The notes: generated by a model from the letters alone, not told the origin. DNA of 45,326 nt from Deltaproteobacteria bacterium (GCA_019136325.1 JAGVUJ010000242.1:1-45326), one strand, 5' to 3'. Numbered from the stretch's first letter, positions 1-9,990 are shown. Numbers and translations: made by a program.

Positions 1-1340
1 TGGCCTTTGAAATCAGTGCAACGTTCGACACGCCGGTTTTTTTCCGTTCGACCACCCGTGTTTCTCATTCCAAATCAGTGGTCGATATCGGCGAACCCGA
101 TTTATGCCCGGACAGAACGGGTTTCTTTTTTAATGCGGAAAAATACGTCATGGTTCCGCACTGCGCAAGGTTGCGCCGGGTGGAGGTGGAAAAACGCCAG
201 AAGGCACTCCGAGATTTTGCCGAGACGTTTTCTGAAAACAAAATGGAAATAAATAATACCGCTGCCGGTATTATTACCGCGGGTATGCCTTATAATTACG
301 CGAAGGAAATCTTCCCCGATTATTCCTATCTGAAGCTGGGCATGGTTTATCCTCTGCCGGAAAAAATGATTCGGGATTTTGCCTCTCAGGTGAAAAAAAT
401 ATATGTGATCGAAGAACTGGATCCGTTTCTGGAAGATCAGATTAAAGCCATGGGGATTCAAGTCGTCGGGAAGGAAATCTTTCCCTACACCAATGAGTTT
501 GATCCGGGAGTCATCAGGGTTTCTATTGATAAAAATACAAGCCCGAATATGTCTCCGTACAAAGAAAATCTGGCGCCGCGTCCTCCCAATCTTTGCCCCG
601 GCTGTCCGCACCGCGGTCTTTTTTATGCCCTTAAGAAACATAAAGTTTATGTTCACGGTGATATCGGATGCTATACACTGTCCTATATGAAACCGCTGGA
701 AGGATTACATTCCTGTATTTGCATGGGCGCAAGCATCGGTATGGCGCACGGGATGAGCAAGGCGCTGAAAGAAAAAGGGAAGGGCAAGGTCGTTGGCGTG
801 ATCGGAGATTCCACTTTTTTGCATTCCGGAATGACTCCGCTATTGGATATGGCTTACAATCAAAGCGACGCCCTGATTATCATTCTGGATAACAGCACGA
901 CGGCCATGACCGGTATGCAGGAACATCCGGGAACCGGTTATACTTTAATGGGAAAAGAGACCAAAAAAGTTAAATTAATAGATTTGGTTTCGTCTATAGG
1001 TATTGAAAATATAAAAGTTGTTGATCCGATTAACCAGGAAGAGACTCGTAATGCTATTAAGGAAGGACTTGCCCAAAGTGGTCCTTCGGTTATTATTGCA
1101 CAGAGACCCTGCGCGTTGTTCAAACGCAGCAATATCAAACCAAAACCAGCATTGAAAGTCGATCAAGATAAATGCGAAGGGTGCAGAGCATGCATCGGGT
1201 TAAACTGTCCGCCGATTTCCTGGAAAAAGGGCGTGACCAAAGAGGGATCCAAGCGTAAAGGCGTTTCTTTTATTGATGCAACTTTGTGCAACGGCTGCGG
1301 TTTATGTGCGCAGGTATGCAAGTTCGGAGCAATAAGTTAA
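1..1340 (+). CDS. iorA: Indolepyruvate ferredoxin oxidoreductase, alpha subunit (5' truncated by window edge)
   Basis: This is the C-terminal ~445 residues of IorA; the first full codon is at position 3 and the N-terminus lies outside the window. IorA oxidises aryl pyruvates (indolepyruvate, phenylpyruvate) to aryl-acetyl-CoA and passes electrons to ferredoxin in the cytoplasm. The visible part begins in the pyrimidine-binding region (AFEISATFDTPV, then the TTRVSHSKSVV stretch). It continues through the thiamine-diphosphate domain (CPGCPHRG, GDIGCYTLS, GDSTFLHSG followed by DNSTTAMTG). It ends in a two-cluster ferredoxin domain: CxxCxxCxxxxC near position 1170 and CxxCxxCxxxC near position 1290. 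No frameshift is visible; a reading frame that starts at the GTG at 78 is only the tail of this gene. iorB follows after 92 bp. Identification is firm; the exact aryl substrate is inferred from the family. Confidence 0.95.
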   Translation, partial: AFEISATFDTPVFFRSTTRVSHSKSVVDIGEPDLCPDRTGFFFNAEKYVMVPHCARLRRVEVEKRQKALRDFAETFSENKMEINNTAAGIITAGMPYNYAKEIFPDYSYLKLGMVYPLPEKMIRDFASQVKKIYVIEELDPFLEDQIKAMGIQVVGKEIFPYTNEFDPGVIRVSIDKNTSPNMSPYKENLAPRPPNLCPGCPHRGLFYALKKHKVYVHGDIGCYTLSYMKPLEGLHSCICMGASIGMAHGMSKALKEKGKGKVVGVIGDSTFLHSGMTPLLDMAYNQSDALIIILDNSTTAMTGMQEHPGTGYTLMGKETKKVKLIDLVSSIGIENIKVVDPINQEETRNAIKEGLAQSGPSVIIAQRPCALFKRSNIKPKPALKVDQDKCEGCRACIGLNCPPISWKKGVTKEGSKRKGVSFIDATLCNGCGLCAQVCKFGAIS

Positions 1341-1432
1341 TTTAACAGGTTAGAAATTACGTTTTTTGATTTTGTTAAGTAAAACAAATTAAAGCACTTA
1401 TCCCACTTAAGGGGGTTAAAGAAATAAGATAA

Positions 1433-2014
1433 ATGTCTGATTATGAAGTGAAAAGCATATTATTTGCCGGTGTCGGAGGGCAGGGCATTTTACGGGCCAG
1501 CGATATTATTTGTGAAGTCATCATGGAAGCCGGTTTTGATGTTAAAAAAAGCGAAGTCCATGGCATGGCGCAACGGGGTGGTTGCGTCACCAGTCATGTT
1601 CGCTACGGCAGAAAAGTCTATTCTCCCCTGGCCGAGCCCGGAAGCATACAAACGCTGATCTCGTTTGAAAAAATGGAAGCTCTACGTTATCTGAAAGATA
1701 TCAGAAAAGACGCTTCCATCATCGTCAATACGGAAGAAATTTATCCTCCAGCCGTTAACATGGGGGATATCCCGTATCCGTCTGACGCAGTCGGTTTTTT
1801 AAGAAATAATTATGGCCGAGTCATCAGCTTTAATGCGGTGGAACTGGCCAAAAAAGCAGGAAACATCAGGACAGCCAATGTCGTGCTTCTGGGCGCGTTA
1901 TCCAATCATATGACCATCGATAAATCCATCTGGGAAAATGTCATTAAAAAATCATTTCCGGAAAAGCTGAGAAAAATTAATTTAGAGGCTTTTCAAATGG
2001 GAATTAATGCTTAA
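1433..2014 (+). CDS. iorB: Indolepyruvate ferredoxin oxidoreductase, beta subunit
   Basis: 193 residues, normal for IorB, the gamma-type subunit that pairs with IorA in arylpyruvate:ferredoxin oxidoreductase. The N-terminal GVGGQGI motif (residues ~13-19) is the nucleotide/CoA-side signature of the pyruvate ferredoxin oxidoreductase gamma-domain family. The block MAQRGGCVTSHVRYG (near residue 46) is typical of IorB. The gene follows iorA in the same direction, so the two subunits are probably co-transcribed. The ATG at 1433 has no strong Shine-Dalgarno close by (a G-rich AAGGGGG lies about 17 nt upstream), so initiation may be weak or coupled. No defects were seen. Confidence 0.93.
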   Translation: MSDYEVKSILFAGVGGQGILRASDIICEVIMEAGFDVKKSEVHGMAQRGGCVTSHVRYGRKVYSPLAEPGSIQTLISFEKMEALRYLKDIRKDASIIVNTEEIYPPAVNMGDIPYPSDAVGFLRNNYGRVISFNAVELAKKAGNIRTANVVLLGALSNHMTIDKSIWENVIKKSFPEKLRKINLEAFQMGINA

Positions 2015-2056
2015 AATAATATCGCTAGATATCAATAAATAAAGGATAATAAGTTT

Positions 2057-3001
2057 ATGGCGGAAGATTATTATCAGGTTCTTGGTGTCGACAAAAAAGC
2101 TTCGGCTGATGATATCAAGAAGGCTTATCGGAAGCTCGCCTTGAAATGGCATCCGGATAAAAATCCCAATAACAAAACAGCCGAAGAAAAGTTTAAAAAG
2201 ATCAGTGAAGCTTACGCTGTTTTGAGCGATACGGAAAAGCGACAGCAATACGATCAGTTTGGCTCTGCAGACCGGTTCCGACAGCAATACTCTCAGGAAG
2301 ATATTTTCCGTAATTTCGATCTGGATGAAATATTGCGGAGTTTCGGTTTTAGCGGCGCACGCGGGGGCAGGACAACATTCAGAACATCCAGAAGGGCAGG
2401 CGGGGACGATTATGATGATCCCTTTGCCGGGATATTCGGCGGCATGGGTGGCGGCAGGCATTACGCGAATCAACCCCAAAAAGGCCAGGATGCGGAATAC
2501 AACTTATCCATTACATTAGAAGAGTCCGTATTTGGCGTCGACAAAAAAATTTCCTTTCAACTGGAAAACCGCATTGAAGATATTAATGTCAAGATACCTG
2601 CCGGTATAAGCTCCGGTAAAAAACTCAGGTTGCCCGGCAAGGGGCTATCCGGATATAACGGAGCTCCAAATGGTGATTTATATTTAAATATAAATGTCTT
2701 GCCGCATCCGATATTCGCCCGTGACGGAAATGACCTGTATATTGAAAAAACGATTAAATTCACTCAAGCCGCTTTGGGTACGACCGTTGACATCCCAACA
2801 CTTGATGGAACCACCAAGAGATTAAAAATCGCCCCGGGAACACAGAACAATACAAAAATAAGGATGAAGGGATATGGAGTTCCTGGATTTAAAGGAACCG
2901 CCAAGGGTGACCAATACGTCAAGATTAATATTGAAGTGCCCAGAAAATTATCCGATCGCCAGATAAAACTTATTCAGCAATTGGCGGATGACGGTATCTA
3001 A
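2057..3001 (+). CDS. cbpA: DnaJ-type co-chaperone without zinc finger (CbpA-like)
   Basis: 314 residues. An N-terminal J-domain (residues ~4-68) carries the HPD motif at 32-34 that stimulates DnaK ATPase. A Gly/Phe- and Arg-rich linker follows (~90-140), then the two beta-sandwich substrate-binding domains (~145-310, with the LRLPGKG and [13 protein letters not shown] signatures). The Cys-rich zinc-finger of canonical DnaJ is absent, so this is a class B/CbpA-type J-protein; length matches CbpA (~306). The start is preceded by AAAGGATAA. The gene lies 42 bp after iorB in the same direction but has no obvious functional link to it. It may be a stress or accessory chaperone rather than the main DnaJ. 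Confidence 0.9.
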   Translation: MAEDYYQVLGVDKKASADDIKKAYRKLALKWHPDKNPNNKTAEEKFKKISEAYAVLSDTEKRQQYDQFGSADRFRQQYSQEDIFRNFDLDEILRSFGFSGARGGRTTFRTSRRAGGDDYDDPFAGIFGGMGGGRHYANQPQKGQDAEYNLSITLEESVFGVDKKISFQLENRIEDINVKIPAGISSGKKLRLPGKGLSGYNGAPNGDLYLNINVLPHPIFARDGNDLYIEKTIKFTQAALGTTVDIPTLDGTTKRLKIAPGTQNNTKIRMKGYGVPGFKGTAKGDQYVKINIEVPRKLSDRQIKLIQQLADDGI

Positions 3002-3089
3002 TAATAACAATCATTATATCAACGACATAAATTGGTTTTAAGGCATTAGGTGTTTGATTTATAAATTCAACGCAATGTCCTATAAGATA

Positions 3090-3107
3090 TGTTATGTAAA
3101 CATAACA
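3090..3107. repeat. 18-bp perfect palindrome
   Basis: TGTTATG-TAAA-CATAACA forms a perfect 7-bp inverted repeat with a 4-nt loop between two convergent genes. No T-tract follows, so it is not a standard terminator. It could be a protein-binding site or a small hairpin. Function unknown. Confidence 0.5.
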
Positions 3108-3128
3108 CGCAGGTAACTATGAATTCTG

Positions 3129-3159
3129 ATAGCAGTTCAAAAGACAATTTTGCTGCTAT
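3129..3159. terminator. Terminator-like hairpin between convergent genes
   Basis: Inverted repeat ATAGCAG (3129-3135) / CTGCTAT (3153-3159). It continues, after a 2-nt bulge, as CAAAA (3138-3142) / TTTTG (3148-3152) around a 5-nt loop. It sits between the convergent cbpA-like gene and the UPF0280 gene and could end transcription from either side, but there is no long U-tract on either strand. Weak call. Confidence 0.35.
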
Positions 3160-3195
3160 TACAATTTAGTGCCCTGATTTATATTCGACAGAATT

Positions 3196-3918
3196 TCAAA
3201 CAAGTTCGACATTACCAATCACGCCCATATCAGAGCCGATAATAATGATAATTCCACTGACTCCTGGAATTTTCATTCCGTAATCCAGAGATTTTGTTAT
3301 ATCTATTTTGCTTTTTACGGTATTGCCGATAGCGGAAGCAGCTGCATCAGCTAATGTTGCTGAAGGTGAAAGGACACATACAGCATCGGCTTTTCCAAAG
3401 CTGATTGACGGCCCCACTGTTGCCGATGACGTGCACACTCCCAAAGGTGTATCATCAGGTCTTACCTTGAAGTTAATTTTATAACTTAAGGGAGAATCTC
3501 CGGCATAGACTGATACCGTCAACGCTGTATTGGATTTTAAGAAAATGTCACCGCCATTTTCGATAATAAGGTTTTCTGTGAGTTTCAGGAGATCATGACC
3601 GACAAATTTAGAGACAGCTCCGGCAACGCCCGCCATCGGACCTACCCCGCAAATTTTAGCCTGAGAAAGCATGTCTTTAATTATAGGTGGTGCGAAATCA
3701 TCTTCAGCTAACGGCAACAAAGACGTTCGGAAATCAGGATGGTTTCTGATATAGGTTTCCAAATAATGACGGTGTTTGGCAAGAGATTGAAGAGCTTCCC
3801 GGGAAAGATTCGCATCGGAGCTGATTAATAAATCACTCTCGGCTATGCTTACGTTATAAGAAAGAAGATTATCCTTATTAATTAATGACCTATATGTTCT
3901 TTCTTCATAATGCTTCAT
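3196..3918 (-). CDS. UPF0280 family protein (ApbE-like fold)
   Basis: 240 residues, the usual size of the UPF0280 family found in methanogens and many anaerobic deltaproteobacteria. The family is related to ApbE (flavin transferase) by fold, and its biochemical role is not established. Visible landmarks are CGVGPMAGVAGAVS (about residues 90-103) and ENGGDIFL (about 140), the latter resembling the ApbE NxGGD motif. A small-residue-rich C-terminal half (TSSATVGPSISFGKADAV, then the DAAASAIGN stretch) follows. No signal peptide or lipobox is visible, so it should be cytoplasmic. It lies 28 bp downstream of dnaE on the same strand and may be co-transcribed with it; no functional link is known. 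Confidence 0.85.
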   Translation of the reverse strand: MKHYEERTYRSLINKDNLLSYNVSIAESDLLISSDANLSREALQSLAKHRHYLETYIRNHPDFRTSLLPLAEDDFAPPIIKDMLSQAKICGVGPMAGVAGAVSKFVGHDLLKLTENLIIENGGDIFLKSNTALTVSVYAGDSPLSYKINFKVRPDDTPLGVCTSSATVGPSISFGKADAVCVLSPSATLADAAASAIGNTVKSKIDITKSLDYGMKIPGVSGIIIIIGSDMGVIGNVELV

Positions 3919-3946
3919 GCTTGAGATATATCATCAATAAAAAACT

Positions 3947-6900
3947 TCAATTGTAAATTGTGGCGCCCTGCCCCAGTATACTGTCCGCTTCTTTTTTCAG
4001 TTTATCATTGATATCCAAACGAAGTTCATCGCCGAGGTAAACAATGGTTTCGCTTTTTCCGTTCAGTATGTGCATGTAACCTTCGTATTTACCGTGGAAT
4101 TTCTTAATGGAAGATATCAGTGTAGAGATATTTTCAGTCGATATCTTGCTGGCATCAACCATAAAACGGACCTGTTTATAAGGATTTTCCAAAGCTATGG
4201 CCAGAGGAGTTACCTCCTGGGCTATTAGCGTGATTTTCTGACTTTCTTCACCGCCGGATATATCAAGTGTTCCTTTAATAACAATTGGTTCATCTTCGTG
4301 AAGAATATTATAATATTTTTTATATAAGTCGCTGAAAAATAAAGTATTTATCGATCCATGCAAATCTTCAAGGGTTATGTAACACATCGTATCGTTTCTT
4401 TTGGTTTTCCGCTCATTGATTGCGCTGACCACACCGGCTACCGTTACGTTTTCCTTGTCTCTTCTGGACGTTAAATTTCCCGAATCGGCATCCGTAGCCA
4501 ATTTGAGGCGGTCGGCGAAACGAAGCAAGGGATGCCCTGTGATGTAAAATCCCAAAGCTTCTCTTTCAATGGAAAGCAATTTCTTATGATCCCATTCGGG
4601 CATTTCCGGAATCTGATAAGACAGCGCTCCGTTTTCTCCGGATGAGGAATCGGATTCAAGCTGATCAAAAAAGCTTGACTGATTGCTTTGTTTTTCTTTC
4701 TGGCTGCGCTGAACTTCTTCCATGGCCTGTTCATAATATTCAGTAAGCTGGCTGCGTTTGTATCCGAGTGAATCGAAAGCACCGCATTTGATCAAACTTT
4801 CAATAACCCTTTTATTAACCCGTCGTAAATCGACACGGCTTAAAAAATCTATGAAGGAATTAAATTTGCCCTCCTGACGGACGGAAATGATTGAATCAAT
4901 GGCGGCTACGCCAACATTCTTGATCGCCGCCAGTCCAAAGCGGATATTTTCTCCGGAAACGGCGAAGTCCATTTCCGATTCATTGATATCCGGCGGCAAG
5001 ACATTGATTCCCATTTCCTTGCAGGCATTCATGTGCTTGATTATTTTATCGCGATTGTCTTTTTCACTGGTCAGCAGCGCCGCCATGAATTCTACAGGAT
5101 AATGGGCTTTGAGATAGGCTGTCTGATAAGCGATAATTGCATAAGCCGTGCTGTGGGATTTGTTGAATCCATATGAAGCGAAGGTTTCCATCTGTTCCCA
5201 TATTTTTTTTGCCTTTGCTTCATTGATTTTTCTTTTCAGCGCTCCGTCAAGAAACTTGGGCTTTTCCTTTTCCATTTCCGCCGCTTTTTTCTTACTCATG
5301 ACTTTGCGCAGCGTATCTGCTTCCGCCATGCTGTAACCGGCAATGGCGCTGGCGATCTGCATGACCTGTTCCTGGTAAAGAATAATACCGTAAGTTTCCC
5401 TCAGGATTTCTTCCAATTGAGGCAGTTCGTAGGAAATCTTTGTTTCGCCCTGTTTACGCGAGGTAAATTCCGGCACCATTTTCATCGGGCCGGGACGATA
5501 AAGCGCTATCAGGGCGATAATGTCTTCAATGCAATCAGGTTTCAGCTTGACAGCGACATCCGTCATACCGGTACTTTCCATCTGGAAAATACCGTCTGTT
5601 TCCCCTCTCATGAAAAGCTCGTATGTTTTTTTATCATTGAGAGGAAGGGTGTCTATATCTATTTCAAGGCCTTTGGATTCTTTGATAAATTTAAGTGTAT
5701 TCTTAATAACGGTCAGGGTCTTAAGCCCGAGAAAGTCAAACTTCGTCAAACCGACTTCCTGGATATCGTTCATGGAATACTGAGACACCACGTCATCTTT
5801 CGATGAACACAGAGGAACTCTTTCCACAAGAGGGACATCGGATATGACAACGCCCGCGGCATGAGTCGACGAATGGCGGTTTAATCCTTCCAGTATCCTG
5901 GATAACGATAAAAGCTTGGCTACGGTCGGGTTATTTTTTTCTTCTTCAGCAAGACGAGGTTCCAGTTTAATAGCTTCATCAAGAGTGATGTTAAGGGGCA
6001 TACCGGGAATTAATTTCGCAATCCTGTCGGCTTCACTGTAGGGAATGTCCAGTGCTCGTCCCACGTCGCGGATCACGCCTTTGGCCTGCATTTTCCCGAA
6101 GGTGATGATTTGAGAGACCTTGTCCTGCCCGTATTTATCCGTAACGTATCTGATGACGTCGTCCCTTCCCTCCGGACAAAAATCAATATCAATATCCGGC
6201 ATGGTTCTGCGGCTGGGATTCAGAAATCTTTCAAAAAACAGATTATAACGGATCGGATCAATGTTGGTGATTCTGATTGCGTAGGCCACGAGGCTTCCCG
6301 GGGCTGAACCTCTTCCGGGGCCGACAGGAATATCGTTGTGTTTGGCGTGTTTGACAAAATCGGAAACAATCAGAAAATATCCCGCAAATCCCATGTCCTT
6401 GATAATTTCCAGTTCCTCATTTAGTCGTTTCCTGTACTTTTCTCTGATGGAATCTTCATCGCCTTTGTTATTTTTTAAAATGACGGGGAAAATTTTTTCC
6501 AGCCCTTCCCTCGCCTTTCTCTCCAGATACTCATTGAGTGTCTCTTCCGGATTTTTGACTTCAAAATTCGGCAGAAAGAATTTTCCTTTTTCCAGCGAAA
6601 AATTGCATTTTTCGGCAATGCTTACAGTGTTCGACAATGCGTCCGGTGTGTCAGCGAAAAGCTGGTGCATTTCTTCGGAAGAGCGAAAATAAAACTGATC
6701 CGTGCTCAAGCTCATTCGGTTGGTGTCTTTGATGGTTTTACCGGTTTGAATGCAAAGCAATACGTCATGGGCCTCGGCATGTTCACGTTCCAGATAATGG
6801 CAGTCATTGGTCGCGATCAGAGGAATGGACAGATCTTTGCTGATTTCGATGAGTCCGGCGTTGGCAATTTTTTGTTCCGGAATGCCGTTTTCCATGATCT

Positions 6901-7423
6901 CGAGATAGAAATTTCCCTCGCCGAAAATCTTCAGATATTGACGGGCGGCATTTTTGGCTCCTTCCATATTACCCTGAAGAATTAAGCCGGCGATTTCGCC
7001 TTGCAAACACGCGCTGGAGGCAATAAGCCCGTCGTGACATTCATTCAAAAGTTCTTTATCCACGCGCGGGCGATAATAAAAACCTTTTAGAAAAGCGGTT
7101 GTTGTCAGCTTCATCAGATTTTTATAACCCTGCAGGTTCTTCACCAGAACGATTAGGTGCCGGGATGATGTTTCGCCGGCGGTTCTGTCCGTCAGCCGGT
7201 TCGGTGCCACATACAATTCAGATCCGATGATCGGCTTTATGCCGTGATCAAAAGCCTGTTTATGGAAATCAACCGCTCCATACATATTTCCGTGATCCGT
7301 GATGGCGACGGCCGGCATTTTGAATTGACGCGCCTTTTTGAAGACATCATCCAAACGAATCATGCCGTCCAGAAGGCTGTATTGAGTATGAAGATGAAGA
7401 TGCACAAAATCAGAGTGTTTCAT
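3947..7423 (-). CDS. dnaE: DNA polymerase III, alpha subunit
   Basis: 1158 residues, the normal size for the replicative polymerase alpha subunit (DnaE1 class). An N-terminal PHP domain begins with HLHLHTQYSLLDG (residues 8-20). The polymerase palm carries GPGRGSAPGS and the catalytic PDIDIDF block at about residue 407. The fingers/thumb region (YGIILYQEQVMQIA, YGFNKSHSTAYA), a helix-hairpin-helix region and a C-terminal OB-fold (about 970-1060) follow. It extends the DNA strand in the replisome together with beta clamp and epsilon. The ATG at 7423 has only a weak upstream Shine-Dalgarno (AAGTG). It sits between guaB and the UPF0280 gene on the same strand. Intact and confidently identified. 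Confidence 0.98.
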   Translation of the reverse strand: MKHSDFVHLHLHTQYSLLDGMIRLDDVFKKARQFKMPAVAITDHGNMYGAVDFHKQAFDHGIKPIIGSELYVAPNRLTDRTAGETSSRHLIVLVKNLQGYKNLMKLTTTAFLKGFYYRPRVDKELLNECHDGLIASSACLQGEIAGLILQGNMEGAKNAARQYLKIFGEGNFYLEIMENGIPEQKIANAGLIEISKDLSIPLIATNDCHYLEREHAEAHDVLLCIQTGKTIKDTNRMSLSTDQFYFRSSEEMHQLFADTPDALSNTVSIAEKCNFSLEKGKFFLPNFEVKNPEETLNEYLERKAREGLEKIFPVILKNNKGDEDSIREKYRKRLNEELEIIKDMGFAGYFLIVSDFVKHAKHNDIPVGPGRGSAPGSLVAYAIRITNIDPIRYNLFFERFLNPSRRTMPDIDIDFCPEGRDDVIRYVTDKYGQDKVSQIITFGKMQAKGVIRDVGRALDIPYSEADRIAKLIPGMPLNITLDEAIKLEPRLAEEEKNNPTVAKLLSLSRILEGLNRHSSTHAAGVVISDVPLVERVPLCSSKDDVVSQYSMNDIQEVGLTKFDFLGLKTLTVIKNTLKFIKESKGLEIDIDTLPLNDKKTYELFMRGETDGIFQMESTGMTDVAVKLKPDCIEDIIALIALYRPGPMKMVPEFTSRKQGETKISYELPQLEEILRETYGIILYQEQVMQIASAIAGYSMAEADTLRKVMSKKKAAEMEKEKPKFLDGALKRKINEAKAKKIWEQMETFASYGFNKSHSTAYAIIAYQTAYLKAHYPVEFMAALLTSEKDNRDKIIKHMNACKEMGINVLPPDINESEMDFAVSGENIRFGLAAIKNVGVAAIDSIISVRQEGKFNSFIDFLSRVDLRRVNKRVIESLIKCGAFDSLGYKRSQLTEYYEQAMEEVQRSQKEKQSNQSSFFDQLESDSSSGENGALSYQIPEMPEWDHKKLLSIEREALGFYITGHPLLRFADRLKLATDADSGNLTSRRDKENVTVAGVVSAINERKTKRNDTMCYITLEDLHGSINTLFFSDLYKKYYNILHEDEPIVIKGTLDISGGEESQKITLIAQEVTPLAIALENPYKQVRFMVDASKISTENISTLISSIKKFHGKYEGYMHILNGKSETIVYLGDELRLDINDKLKKEADSILGQGATIYN

Positions 7424-7467
7424 AATTACACTTAGAAGATATAAAAAAAATCAGAGAAGAAATGTTT

Positions 7468-8928
7468 TTAATCCAGCCAGTAATTGGGGGCTTCCTTGGT
7501 GATGATGACGTCGTGAACGTGGCTTTCTCTCAGTCCCGCCTGCGTTATTTTAACAAAGCTGGCTTTCTTAATCATTTCCGGAATGGTTTTACAACCGACG
7601 TAACCCATGCCGGCTTTAAGCCCGCCGATGAGCTGAAGAATACTTGCGGAAAGTGATCCCCGGAAAGGAACCCGGCCTTCGATTCCTTCAGGAACGACTT
7701 TTGCCGGCCCTTCAATGTCATCCTGATAGTAACGATCCCGACTGCCCATTTTCATGGCTTCCAGCGAGCCCATGCCGCGGTAGACTTTATAACTGCGTCC
7801 CTGAAATAAAATAGTTTCTCCGGGGCTTTCTTCCGTGCCCGCAAACAAACCGCCGATCATGACGCAGCTGGCTCCCGCACCGATGGCTTTTACAATATCG
7901 CCGGAATATTTTATTCCTCCGTCGGCAACAACGGGAATGCCTTTCTTGGCTGCGATTTTGAACGTGTCTCTGATTGCGGAAATCTGGGCGACGCCGACTC
8001 CGGCAATGATGCGTGTGGTGCAGATAGATCCCGGCCCCACACCGACTTTGATGGCATCCACGCCGGCATCGATCAGCGCTTTTGCGCCTTCGGCTGTTGC
8101 CACATTTCCGGCAATCAACTCACATTTGGGGAAACTGGATTTTGTCGCCTTGACGGCTCTGATAACGCCTGCGGAGTGTCCGTGCGATGTATCGATCGCG
8201 ATGACATCCGCGCCGGCGGCCAGCAACGCTTCAACTCGGGCTTCCCGGTCAATAATCCCGACGGCGGCTCCCACTCTTAATCTGCCCAGTGAATCCTTGC
8301 AGGCGTTGGGATACTTTCTTATTTTTTCGATATCCTTGATCGTGATCAGTCCTTTGAGCCGGTATTCATCATCAACAACCAGCAGCTTCTCGATTCTGTG
8401 TTCGTGAAGTAGTTTCTTGGATTTCTCCAGAGAAATGTTGGAAGACACGGTAACAAGATTTTTTTTGGTCATTACATTAGATACCGGCTGATCCAGATTT
8501 TCTTCAAACCGGAGATCACGGTTGGTCAGAATGCCCACCAGCTTGCCTCTCTTAACGACCGGCACTCCGGAAATCGAGTACTGGTCCATTAATTTTAAGG
8601 CGTCGCTGACTTTCCGGTCCGGTTCGATCGTGATGGGATCGACGATCATTCCGCTTTCCGATTTTTTTACTTTATCCACTTCAATCGCCTGTTGCTCGAT
8701 GCTCATATTGCGATGAATGATGCCGATGCCGCCTTCCTGAGCCATGCAAATTGCGGTGCGCGATTCGGTGACCGTATCCATGGCGGCGGAAACGATCGGA
8801 ATTCTCAGGGATATATTTTGGGTCAGCGATGTGGATGTATCGACATCTTTTGGCAAAACATTGGAATCTGCCGGAACCAGCAGCACATCATCAAACGTTA
8901 ACGATTCTTTTATTGTGTCATCGAGCAT
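7468..8928 (-). CDS. guaB: Inosine-5'-monophosphate dehydrogenase
   Basis: 486 residues from the chosen start. It oxidises IMP to XMP with NAD+, the first committed step of GMP synthesis. The TIM-barrel starts with LTFDDVLL. Two CBS domains interrupt it (about residues 90-205). The catalytic loop GPGSICTTR places the active-site Cys at about residue 303 (E. coli Cys305). The GMGS and flap regions ([16 protein letters not shown]) are present. An in-frame codon further upstream (8952) would add eight residues, but the ATG at 8928 is preceded by GGAGG at ideal spacing and matches the family N-terminus, so it was chosen. dnaE lies 44 bp downstream on the same strand. Confidence 0.97.
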   Translation of the reverse strand: MLDDTIKESLTFDDVLLVPADSNVLPKDVDTSTSLTQNISLRIPIVSAAMDTVTESRTAICMAQEGGIGIIHRNMSIEQQAIEVDKVKKSESGMIVDPITIEPDRKVSDALKLMDQYSISGVPVVKRGKLVGILTNRDLRFEENLDQPVSNVMTKKNLVTVSSNISLEKSKKLLHEHRIEKLLVVDDEYRLKGLITIKDIEKIRKYPNACKDSLGRLRVGAAVGIIDREARVEALLAAGADVIAIDTSHGHSAGVIRAVKATKSSFPKCELIAGNVATAEGAKALIDAGVDAIKVGVGPGSICTTRIIAGVGVAQISAIRDTFKIAAKKGIPVVADGGIKYSGDIVKAIGAGASCVMIGGLFAGTEESPGETILFQGRSYKVYRGMGSLEAMKMGSRDRYYQDDIEGPAKVVPEGIEGRVPFRGSLSASILQLIGGLKAGMGYVGCKTIPEMIKKASFVKITQAGLRESHVHDVIITKEAPNYWLD

Positions 8929-9016
8929 TTTTGCCTCCGTTTTTCTTATCAATGATCATGTTGGAATACGTGCATATTAGCCGGATAAACCTTCAGCAGC
9001 CTGCAGCTTGCCGATT

Positions 9017-9508
9017 CTATTTTCCGGAATCGGTCGATGGGGCCCCGACAACCTGAACGCCGGCAATGTAATATTTGTCTCCGTTTAAATTTATAAAAAA
9101 GCAGTCGCCGCTGTCCGACGCTTCGATAAATTCAGCAAGCTGATAATAACTTTTGCGGGAAAAACGGGCGACGAATTTCCCTTCTTTCACCCGGCAATAA
9201 AGGACATTATCCGGACCTTCGCTGAGAGTGTTCATCTCCAGTATCTCGCAGGAATCATCGTTGAGCACAATTTCAATCTGTTCCCGGCCGTTGAGGGGAT
9301 TTTCAGTTTTATAAACAGCTGATACAACAAACACCGTATCTTCAACATCGAGATAACTGCGTTCCGGTCCGAGTTCAATGAGGTATCTGCCACATTCATC
9401 CATTTGCAGATGTTCGTAGAAGATGTGCAGAATTTCCTTGCGAAACATGTGTGCGCCTTTATAATACCACACACCGTCTTTGTCTATCTTTATATCAAAA
9501 CTTTCCAT
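9017..9508 (-). CDS. DUF1285-like protein of unknown function
   Basis: 163 residues with no signal peptide or membrane segment. The N-terminal ~70 residues resemble the DUF1285 pattern: a DGxWYYKG start, an RKEIL/F-type helix, then a YLIELGPERSYLDVEDTVFVV stretch (split here as YLIELGPERS and LDVEDTVFVV). The C-terminal half has alternating hydrophobic beta-strand-like segments. No catalytic motif is recognised. It lies 5 bp downstream of dtd and 88 bp upstream of guaB, all on the same strand. An inverted repeat (9011-9017/9027-9033, CCGATTC/GAATCGG) overlaps its stop codon but has no T-tract. The DUF1285 assignment was made by eye, and the function is not known. Confidence 0.65.
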   Translation of the reverse strand: MESFDIKIDKDGVWYYKGAHMFRKEILHIFYEHLQMDECGRYLIELGPERSYLDVEDTVFVVSAVYKTENPLNGREQIEIVLNDDSCEILEMNTLSEGPDNVLYCRVKEGKFVARFSRKSYYQLAEFIEASDSGDCFFINLNGDKYYIAGVQVVGAPSTDSGK

Positions 9509-9513
9509 CTTTT

Positions 9514-9963
9514 TTAAAAATATTTTCTACTGTCCAGTAATAGGGTAACCGGACCATTGTTGATAAGTTCGATTCTCATCATTGCCTGAAATTTTCCGGT
9601 GACCAGATCAGATATCTTTTCCTTTGCTTTGGCTACAAAATATTCGTAAAGTTTGTTGGCTTTATCCGGTTCTTCTGCAGCGGTAAATGATGGACGTCTT
9701 CCCTTCACGCAATTTCCCAACAGTGTAAACTGGGAAACAACCAGCATGGCCCCTCCAGTATCCAGAAGAGAACGATTCATCTTGTTCTGCTCATCCTCGA
9801 AAATACGGAGGTTGACAGCTTTCTCCAGAATGTAATCGGCGTCTGCTTCGGTGTCTTCTTTCTCCACACCTAATAAAACAAGAATTCCTTCTTTGATGGA
9901 TGATAATTCCTGATGATTAATGGTGACGCAGGCGCGATCTACTCTTTGAATAACGGCTCGCAT
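9514..9963 (-). CDS. dtd: D-aminoacyl-tRNA deacylase
   Basis: 149 residues, typical of bacterial DTD (~145). It hydrolyses D-aminoacyl-tRNAs (and glycyl-tRNA-Ala), protecting translation from mis-charged tRNAs. The N-terminus MRAVIQRV is diagnostic. The SQFTLLGN motif (~residues 78-85) and the NNGPVTLLLDS motif (~133-143, the cross-subunit GP motif) form the active site. The start at 9963 is unambiguous. It is the first gene of a short minus-strand run leading into the DUF1285-like gene. Confidence 0.96.
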   Translation of the reverse strand: MRAVIQRVDRACVTINHQELSSIKEGILVLLGVEKEDTEADADYILEKAVNLRIFEDEQNKMNRSLLDTGGAMLVVSQFTLLGNCVKGRRPSFTAAEEPDKANKLYEYFVAKAKEKISDLVTGKFQAMMRIELINNGPVTLLLDSRKYF

Positions 9964-9990
9964 TGGCTATTCCGTAAACAAACTTTGCTT

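Noticed and set aside
7..252. Possible frameshift or separate small gene at the left edge
   Set aside because: The frame starting at position 3 reads continuously as IorA from the first bases; the other frame is a shadow.
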